A stretch of DNA of 20,155 nucleotides from Bacteroidales bacterium (GTDB lineage: Bacteria > Bacteroidota > Bacteroidia > Bacteroidales > Muribaculaceae). Shown piece after piece: positions 15,404-20,155 of this stretch. Position 1 is the stretch's first letter, and the number at the start of each line of letters is the position of its first letter. Under the pieces are notes generated by a model that was not told where the DNA came from, ran no database searches, and was given only the letters and a program-made list of their open reading frames with translations. Where the stretch lies: NCBI GenBank assembly GCA_019416425.1, contig DXXK01000082.1:1-20155 (forward strand), in the 5' to 3' direction. The position numbers were made by a program, and so were the translations under genes.

Positions 15404-17044
15404 ATGGAGAATGTCAAGGTACATCGGCTTGATGCAGTTGGGGAGTTGCCGGTTCGGTTCAACTGCCCGTTCTGCTATACCCCCGACACTCTGTGCGTCC
15501 GGGCTGCACATGAGGTACAGGCCTACCTTGACAGCCGTACAGACTGGAATCTCGAACTCCGGAAAGGCAAGATGTTCGGTGTGCTGATCGTAAGGGATGC
15601 TGAGGGGGATGTCGGCTTCCTGGCCGCCTTTTCCGGTATACTGGCGGGCAGTAACATCCATGATTATTTCGTTCCCCCCGTCTACGACGTTCAGTTGCCT
15701 GACGGATATTTCCGTCGGGAGGAGCACAACATCTCCGACATAAATCATAGAATCGAGGAACTGGTCCAGGCGGAGGATTACGTCTGCGCGCTCCAGGCAC
15801 TTGAAGATGCCACGCGACAGGCCGACACCGAATTGTCGGCATTGCGCAAGCAATTGCGGGAGGACAAGCTCCGGCGTGACCGAATGCGGGCCGAGGGTTG
15901 TGCCGACATCAATGCCCTGATTCGCGAAAGCCAGTTACAGAAGGCTGAATACCGTCGCCGGAAACAAGCGTTGGAAAGTGCTGTGGATGCACACCGTGCG
16001 GAAGTCAGGGGTTATGAGGAAGTCATCGAAGATTTGAAGGAGGAACGGAAACGGCGGTCAGCCGCTTTACAGAAGTGGCTGTTCTCGCAGTTCCGGATGC
16101 TGAACGCACGGGGAGAGATACGGGACCTGAACGACATATTCCGGGACACTACAGCCGGAGTCCCGCCGGCCGGAGCGGGGGAGTGCGCGGCTCCCAAGCT
16201 GTTGCAATACGCATACCTGAATGGCCAGACACCCGTAAGCATGGCGGAATTCTGGTGGGGAGACTCCCCGGTGACCGAAATCAGGCATCATGGCTCCTTC
16301 TATCCTTCCTGTCTGGGCAAATGCGGGCCTATCTTAGGCCACATGCTGCAGGGTCTGGATGTAGAGCCTAATCAGCTTGAGGAGAGGCGACTGGGGATGG
16401 AAGTAAGGATTATCCACGAAGATGACGCAATCATAGTGGTTGACAAGCCCTCTGGACTACTGTCTGTGCCCGGGAAACATGTCATGGATTCAGTCGAGAC
16501 ACGCATGCGCAGCCATTGCGGCGGCATCACCACACCGATGGTGGTACACAGATTGGATCAGGATACCTCCGGCCTGCTGGTGCTTGCCAAGACCAAGGAA
16601 GCCCATCAGAACCTTCAAGATCAGTTCCACCGCCGGTCGGTGCAGAAGATATATCTGGCATTGCTCGATGGTGATGTGACGGCCGACGAAGGTACCATAT
16701 CGCTGCCCTTACGTCCAGACCCGCTGGACCGGCCGCGTCAGGTTGTGGATTTTGAGCACGGCAAACAGGCCGTGACCCGTTTCCGTGTCCTGCGTCGCGA
16801 ACCAAACCGGACCCTGATTGAGTTTCATCCGTTGACAGGCCGCACACACCAGCTCCGCGTCCATGCCGCCCATGCCCGGGGCCTCGACGCACCCATCTGC
16901 GGTGACCCGATATACGGCAATCCCCACATAGCCCAACGCCTCTGCCTCCATGCCGCAACCCTCGCTTTCCGTCATCCCGTGACAGACAAGTCCATGCGTT
17001 TCGTCGCTGATTCCCCAGAGTTCTTGCAAGAGCGATGCAGATGA
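15404..17044 (+). CDS. RluA-family pseudouridine synthase with long N-terminal extension
   Basis: The C-terminal ~215 of 546 residues are an RluA-type catalytic domain that converts uridine to pseudouridine in RNA. It has IIHEDDAIIVVDKPSGLLSV, the catalytic Asp385 in HRLDQDTSG, KIYLALLDG and LTGRTHQLRVHAA. The first ~330 residues are not the usual small S4 domain. They contain CPFC (Cys21, Cys24), KGKMFGVLIV, a long charged coiled-coil (about 125-225), and FWWGDSP ... FYPSCLGKCGPILGHMLQGL with Cys303 and Cys307. I know similar long RluA-family proteins from Bacteroidota, where the extension's job is unknown. Zinc binding by the two cysteine pairs is my inference. The ATG at 15404 is chosen over an upstream TTG at 15365. 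The gene starts 108 bases from the divergent reductase and converges on the glycosyltransferase with only 20 bases between. Its RNA target is not identified. Confidence 0.88.
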   Translation: MENVKVHRLDAVGELPVRFNCPFCYTPDTLCVRAAHEVQAYLDSRTDWNLELRKGKMFGVLIVRDAEGDVGFLAAFSGILAGSNIHDYFVPPVYDVQLPDGYFRREEHNISDINHRIEELVQAEDYVCALQALEDATRQADTELSALRKQLREDKLRRDRMRAEGCADINALIRESQLQKAEYRRRKQALESAVDAHRAEVRGYEEVIEDLKEERKRRSAALQKWLFSQFRMLNARGEIRDLNDIFRDTTAGVPPAGAGECAAPKLLQYAYLNGQTPVSMAEFWWGDSPVTEIRHHGSFYPSCLGKCGPILGHMLQGLDVEPNQLEERRLGMEVRIIHEDDAIIVVDKPSGLLSVPGKHVMDSVETRMRSHCGGITTPMVVHRLDQDTSGLLVLAKTKEAHQNLQDQFHRRSVQKIYLALLDGDVTADEGTISLPLRPDPLDRPRQVVDFEHGKQAVTRFRVLRREPNRTLIEFHPLTGRTHQLRVHAAHARGLDAPICGDPIYGNPHIAQRLCLHAATLAFRHPVTDKSMRFVADSPEFLQERCR

Positions 17045-17064
17045 TACCCATGGACGAAGTTTGC

Positions 17065-18039
17065 CTATTTCCCGATGCGGCTTAATAATCTTAGCACCGA
17101 CGGGCCGAGATAGGAAACAAGGGCTCCGATGCGGTTCTTGGGGCGTGTATATGGGCCGAACAGAGACTGGAAGCGACGCTCGCGGATCACATCGAAACAT
17201 TGTCGCTGAAAGTCGCGGATATCCTCGCGTGCGGCCTGTCCCTGCCGAACGGCCTCTTCGCTGAGCACGAACATATTGAAATTGGCGCTCATACGCCTGT
17301 CGCGGGCTGCCGGCAACAACTCCGGACAATTTTCCGCTACCCACGTTTCCATCCGTTCCGTGACAAGAAGCACATCCCGACGCCTTGGAGTATACTTATG
17401 AAGGAAACTCTCTGAATGCTGACGATAACCATAGAGGGCCGCATCCAACTGGACAAACCCTTCGCAATTACTCCACACCCTGTAGAAGGCATCCAGATCC
17501 TCGTACCAGGTGCCAGGGGTAAATCGCTCTGTTTCCCAAAGACTGCGAATGTATAGTTTTCCCCATGCCGATGTATGCACGCCACATTGTTGATACATAG
17601 CCAATCTCATGGCCTGCAACGGTTCATATATGGTAATCTTAGTGTCATTGTTGGCACCAGAAAACGGATTCTGCTCACCGCTGAATTTCACCAATCCGCA
17701 GTTCACTATGTCCGCATCGGTCTGGGACGCCGCATTCAGCATAATTTCCATGAACCGCGGATGCAGCAGGTCGTCGGCGTCAAGGAATGTGATCCACTGG
17801 CCCGTTACCACATCAATCCCGTTGTTACGGGCTACTGACAGGCCTCCGTTTGGAGTATGAAAAACGCGGATGCGGCGGTCGCAAGACGCAAGACGGTCAC
17901 ATAACGCCGGGGTTCCATCGGTGCTGCCGTCATCCACCAGCACCAGTTCCCAGTCGCGCACCGTCTGCGCCATGACGCTCGCCACAGCCGCCTCAAGCCA
18001 TCGTTCGGCGTTGTACGCCGGCACGATAACACTGACCAT
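17065..18039 (-). CDS. Family 2 (GT-A) glycosyltransferase
   Basis: This 324-residue protein begins with the GT2 signature VSVIVPAYNAERWLEAAVAS and continues VLVDDGSTDGTP. It has GLSVARNNGID and the metal-binding FLDADD (DxD-type) motif near residue 90. WYEDLDAFYRVW (about 180-191) resembles the ED acceptor-side motif of the family. The C-terminal ~120 residues are helical and basic, with no clear membrane span, so it is probably a cytosolic or peripheral enzyme that adds a sugar to a surface polysaccharide or lipid-linked acceptor. The donor and acceptor cannot be told. Its ATG shares one base with the frr stop (TGATG), which suggests translational coupling to the ribosome-recycling gene. 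It is the last gene of the pyrH-frr group and converges with the pseudouridine synthase gene. Confidence 0.88.
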   Translation of the reverse strand: MVSVIVPAYNAERWLEAAVASVMAQTVRDWELVLVDDGSTDGTPALCDRLASCDRRIRVFHTPNGGLSVARNNGIDVVTGQWITFLDADDLLHPRFMEIMLNAASQTDADIVNCGLVKFSGEQNPFSGANNDTKITIYEPLQAMRLAMYQQCGVHTSAWGKLYIRSLWETERFTPGTWYEDLDAFYRVWSNCEGFVQLDAALYGYRQHSESFLHKYTPRRRDVLLVTERMETWVAENCPELLPAARDRRMSANFNMFVLSEEAVRQGQAAREDIRDFQRQCFDVIRERRFQSLFGPYTRPKNRIGALVSYLGPSVLRLLSRIGK

Positions 18040-18599
18040 CACACCGTCAGGATCTCCTTCTCCTTCTCGGCGAAGATGCTGTCTATCTTCTTGATGTATT
18101 TGTCATGGAGCTTCTGGACATCGTTCTCGGCATCCTTCTCCACGTCCTCGCTCAGACCGTTCTTGATCTCCTTCTTCAGGCCCTCGATTGCCTCGCGGCG
18201 TGCGTTACGCACCGACACCTTCGCATTCTCGGCCTCGCCCTTGGACTGCTTGACCAATTGCTTACGACGGTCCTCGGTCAACGGCGGTATGCAGATACGG
18301 ATCACCTCGCCGTTGTTCTCCGGGGTAATGCCCAATTCGGAATTGATGATGGCCTTCTCGATTTCCTTGAACATCGAACGCTCCCACGGAGTGATGGCGA
18401 TGGTGCGCGCGTCGGGAACACTGATGTTTGCCACGTTCGAGATCGGAGCCTTCGTTCCGTAGTAGTCCACGCGGATGCCGTCCAGCAGCTTGGACGATGC
18501 CTTGCCGGCGCGTATGTGCTGCAGAGTCTCGTCCAGGTATTCCACGGCCATGTCCATGGATTCCTCAGCTTCCTGCAGAAATTCCTTTACCTCTTTCAT
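18039..18599 (-). CDS. frr: Ribosome recycling factor
   Basis: This 186-residue protein matches ribosome recycling factor in length and throughout its sequence. With EF-G it splits post-termination ribosomes in the cytosol. Recognisable blocks are LQHIRAGKASSKLLDGIRVDYYGTKAPI, split here as HIRAGKASSKLLDG and VDYYGTKAPISNVA; then ITPWERSMFKEIEKAI, PENNGEVIRICIPPLTEDRR, and the helical ending with VSVRNARREA and DKYIKKID. The protein is a three-helix bundle with a beta-rich second domain. It lies 47 bases downstream of pyrH, the order found widely in bacteria, and its stop overlaps the next gene's start. No truncation or unusual residues are seen. Confidence 0.97.
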   Translation of the reverse strand: MKEVKEFLQEAEESMDMAVEYLDETLQHIRAGKASSKLLDGIRVDYYGTKAPISNVANISVPDARTIAITPWERSMFKEIEKAIINSELGITPENNGEVIRICIPPLTEDRRKQLVKQSKGEAENAKVSVRNARREAIEGLKKEIKNGLSEDVEKDAENDVQKLHDKYIKKIDSIFAEKEKEILTV

Positions 18600-18646
18600 T
18601 GTATCTGGTTTTAAGATTAATTATCGAATATATCATTCCCGAAAGC

Positions 18647-19354
18647 TTACTCATGCAGGACAGTGCCGATGGGCTCGCCGTCCAGTATCTTCTTCAGGTT
18701 ACCCTCCACATCCATATTGAACACGGCAACCGGCATGTGGTTCTCCTTGCACATCACCGTGGCGGTCAGGTCCATCACCTTCAATCCCTTGGCCAGCATC
18801 TCGTCGTAGCTGATCTCATCGTACTTCACGGCATTGGGATCCTTCTCGGGATCGGCGGTATAGACGCCGTCTACGCGCGTGCCCTTGAACATCACGTCGG
18901 CCTCGATCTCGATGGCGCGCAGCGACGCTCCCGTATCCGTGGTGAAGTAGGGATTGCCCGTTCCGCATGACAGGATGGCCACCGTACCCTGCTCCATGGC
19001 CTTGATGGCAGCCCACTTGGAGTAATGCAGACCGATTGGCTCCATATTGATGGCGGTGAACACCTGTGCCGGCTGACCCACAGCCTCCAGCGCCGAACTA
19101 AGCGCCAGTGAGTTGATCACCGTGGCCAGCATGCCCATCTGGTCACCCTTTACGCGGTCAAAGCCCTTGGAGGCTCCCTTCAGGCCGCGGAAAATGTTGC
19201 CTCCACCGATCACGATGCCGATCTGCACACCGTTGCGAACAGCATCGGCAATCTGACGTGCATAGGCGTTCAGACGGTCGGTATCGATGCCTTGTCCGGC
19301 CCCGGCGGCAAGGCTCTCGCCCGACAGTTTCAGCAATATCCTGTTGTATTTCAT
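18647..19354 (-). CDS. pyrH: UMP kinase
   Basis: This 235-residue enzyme phosphorylates UMP to UDP with ATP, an essential step of pyrimidine nucleotide synthesis, and works as a cytosolic hexamer. It shows the amino-acid-kinase fold motifs expected of bacterial PyrH: LLKLSGESLAAG at the start, IGIVIGGGNIFRG (phosphate-binding glycines), FTAINMEPI, the nucleotide pocket FTTDTGASLRAIEIEAD, KGTRVDGVYTADPEKDP and LTATVMCKENHMPVAVFNM. The length is normal and the start ATG is clear. It leads a minus-strand group with frr and a glycosyltransferase. A well-formed promoter lies about 140 bases upstream (19492-19523), implying a leader of roughly 130 bases. Confidence 0.97.
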   Translation of the reverse strand: MKYNRILLKLSGESLAAGAGQGIDTDRLNAYARQIADAVRNGVQIGIVIGGGNIFRGLKGASKGFDRVKGDQMGMLATVINSLALSSALEAVGQPAQVFTAINMEPIGLHYSKWAAIKAMEQGTVAILSCGTGNPYFTTDTGASLRAIEIEADVMFKGTRVDGVYTADPEKDPNAVKYDEISYDEMLAKGLKVMDLTATVMCKENHMPVAVFNMDVEGNLKKILDGEPIGTVLHE

Positions 19355-19491
19355 AACTTATGGTCTGTTTTGAATATTTTCAGTTCACCGTCGCCTCAAA
19401 GTCCATGAAGACTTCAAGCCACTTCAATAAAGCCATCTGACATTTTACCTGTCATTTATAGACAAAGTCAAGTTAGGACGACTTCAATGTT

Positions 19492-19523
19492 CAAAGTTAA
19501 TTAAAAATCATAACTGACCCAAA
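19492..19523 (-). promoter_or_regulatory. Promoter of the pyrH-frr group
   Basis: On the minus strand, TTTG (19523-19520), 20 bases, then TAACTTTG (19499-19492) fit the Bacteroidota consensus exactly. Transcription from near 19485 gives pyrH a leader of about 130 bases. The heptamer ACTTCAA occurs three times on the plus strand between the boxes and the gene (19411, 19421, 19481), with unknown meaning. Confidence 0.6.
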
Positions 19524-19589
19524 TCTGAGGGTAATAAAACGCAATTTAAAGAGAAAAATAAAAATTTTTCAAAAAAAGTTGCCGTAAAA

Positions 19590-19621
19590 TTTGGTGAATT
19601 CAAAAAAACGGTGTAACTTTG
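19590..19621 (+). promoter_or_regulatory. Promoter of the tRNA-Pro/tRNA-Leu pair
   Basis: TTTG (19590-19593), 20 bases, then TAACTTTG (19614-19621) match the Bacteroidota promoter consensus. The tRNA-Pro begins 11 bases after the -7 box, leaving a transcript leader of only a few bases, as expected for a tRNA operon. Confidence 0.8.
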
Positions 19622-19631
19622 CACTCGATTT

Positions 19632-19706
19632 CGGGGCGTAGCGCAGTCCGGTTAGCGCACCTGCTTTGGGAGCAGGGGGTCGAAGGTTCGAATCCTTTCA
19701 CCCCGA
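19632..19706 (+). tRNA. tRNA-Pro (anticodon UGG)
   Basis: A full cloverleaf can be drawn. It has a D-arm with AGTCCGGTTA loop, an anticodon stem CCTGC/GCAGG around TTTGGGA (anticodon TGG), and a T-arm GAAGG-TTCGAAT-CCTTT with one G-T pair. The acceptor arms are CGGGGCG and CACCCCG. Six of seven acceptor pairs form; position 6 is C opposite A67, a mismatch. The discriminator is A and CCA is not encoded. tRNA-Leu follows after 28 bases, so both are probably one transcript. Confidence 0.95.
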
Positions 19707-19734
19707 CCGGGTTCAAGACCCTGAATTTCCACCG

Positions 19735-19815
19735 GCCCAGGTGGCGGAATGGTAGACGCGCTCGTTTCAGGTGCGAGTGCCGAGAGGCGTGTAGGTTCGA
19801 CTCCTATTCTGGGCA
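19735..19815 (+). tRNA. tRNA-Leu (anticodon CAG)
   Basis: This class II tRNA has acceptor arms GCCCAGG/TCTGGGC, an anticodon stem CTCGT/GCGAG around TTCAGGT (anticodon CAG), a long variable arm (TGCCGAGAGGCGT), which is typical of leucine tRNAs, and a T-arm GTAGG-TTCGACT-CCTAT. The discriminator is A and CCA is not encoded. A strong terminator begins six bases later. Confidence 0.95.
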
Positions 19816-19820
19816 CAAAT

Positions 19821-19860
19821 ATCGCAAGTGATTAATTACTAATCGCTTGCGATTTTTGCT
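19821..19860 (+). terminator. Rho-independent terminator of the tRNA pair
   Basis: ATCGCAAGTGATTA (19821-19834) pairs with TAATCGCTTGCGAT (19840-19853) over 14 positions with one G-T pair and a five-base loop. The stem runs directly into TTTTGCTTT. It lies six bases after tRNA-Leu. Confidence 0.88.
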
Positions 19861-20155
19861 TTCAGCCCGCATCAACGTAGTGGCAACCCACCCTGCTGCA
19901 ACCTCTCGATTTTATCGAAACGGATGCCGTTGACGCGACCTGAATAAACTGAATTTGAACTCTTTAACATTTGTTGGTATTCACTGTAAACTCATAGCAT
20001 AATGAGAAAAATATGGGTCAAGCCGAATTTTCGGTGCATTTGTTAAAACCGGGAGATTAAAGTGTTAAAAAATTAGGCATATAGTTTTACGAGACGGAAG
20101 ATGAAGAAATCACGGTCTCGGACTCCCCGCATCTGTGAACGGAAGATTTTTACCT
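19861..20155. other. Gene-free stretch at the right end of the window
   Basis: I see no convincing gene, RNA or repeat here. A 14-codon frame (20002-20046) and a frame opening with ATG at 20101 and still open at the edge (first residues MKKSRSRTPRICERK) are the only plus-strand starts worth noting, and neither has supporting similarity. The area may be the upstream region of a gene beyond the window. Confidence 0.4.

Noticed and set aside
20002..20046. Short 14-codon frame as a leader peptide or small gene
   Set aside because: It has no regulatory codon run, no following hairpin and no similarity; such frames are common by chance.
1..20155. CRISPR array, rRNA or insertion-sequence transposase
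   Set aside because: No regularly spaced repeats, rRNA sequence or transposase gene was seen on either strand.

Overview
The window looks like a chromosomal segment from a gut-type Bacteroidota (Bacteroidales) genome. The signs are glycan-degradation genes with a one-protein hybrid two-component regulator, a Bacteroidales-type master DNA invertase, a Bacteroidota-type RluA-family protein with a long N-terminal extension, and several promoters of the phylum's TTTG-N20-TAnnTTTG form. No rRNA or other species marker is present, so I do not go below order level.

Region 1 (about 1-4320) is AT-rich compared with what follows and holds foreign-type genes, all on the minus strand. Read in the direction of transcription they are a tyrosine integrase (4161-2776), a type IV toxin-antitoxin pair of AbiEi/AbiEii type (2532-912), a Mpi-family serine DNA invertase (744-139), and the first 142 bases of an ORF matching the target-recognition region of Eco57I-like restriction-modification enzymes. 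Two related palindromes of about 45 bp flank the toxin-antitoxin pair, and clustered short repeats lie beside the integrase. I read this as one end of an integrated defence or mobile island whose other end is outside the window.

Region 2 (about 4320-14233) is higher in GC and forms part of a polysaccharide-utilisation locus on the plus strand: a 5'-truncated clan GH-D alpha-galactosidase-like gene, a GH92 alpha-mannosidase, a 1343-residue hybrid two-component sensor/regulator and a GH36 alpha-galactosidase. The truncated gene abuts the island, so the insertion probably split it. No SusC/SusD pair is visible. The locus plausibly acts on an alpha-mannoside glycan carrying alpha-galactose.

Region 3 (14324-19354) is ordinary chromosome: an aldo/keto reductase (minus), a divergent RluA-family pseudouridine synthase (plus), and a minus-strand pyrH-frr-glycosyltransferase group in which the glycosyltransferase start overlaps the frr stop. 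Region 4 has tRNA-Pro(UGG) and tRNA-Leu(CAG) behind a clear promoter and followed by a strong terminator. The last 300 bases or so hold no gene I can support.

The most notable points are an invertase gene translationally coupled to what looks like a headless restriction-specificity segment, the palindrome-bounded toxin-antitoxin cassette, insertion of the island into a glycan-degradation gene, and a perfect 17-bp palindrome inside that broken gene.
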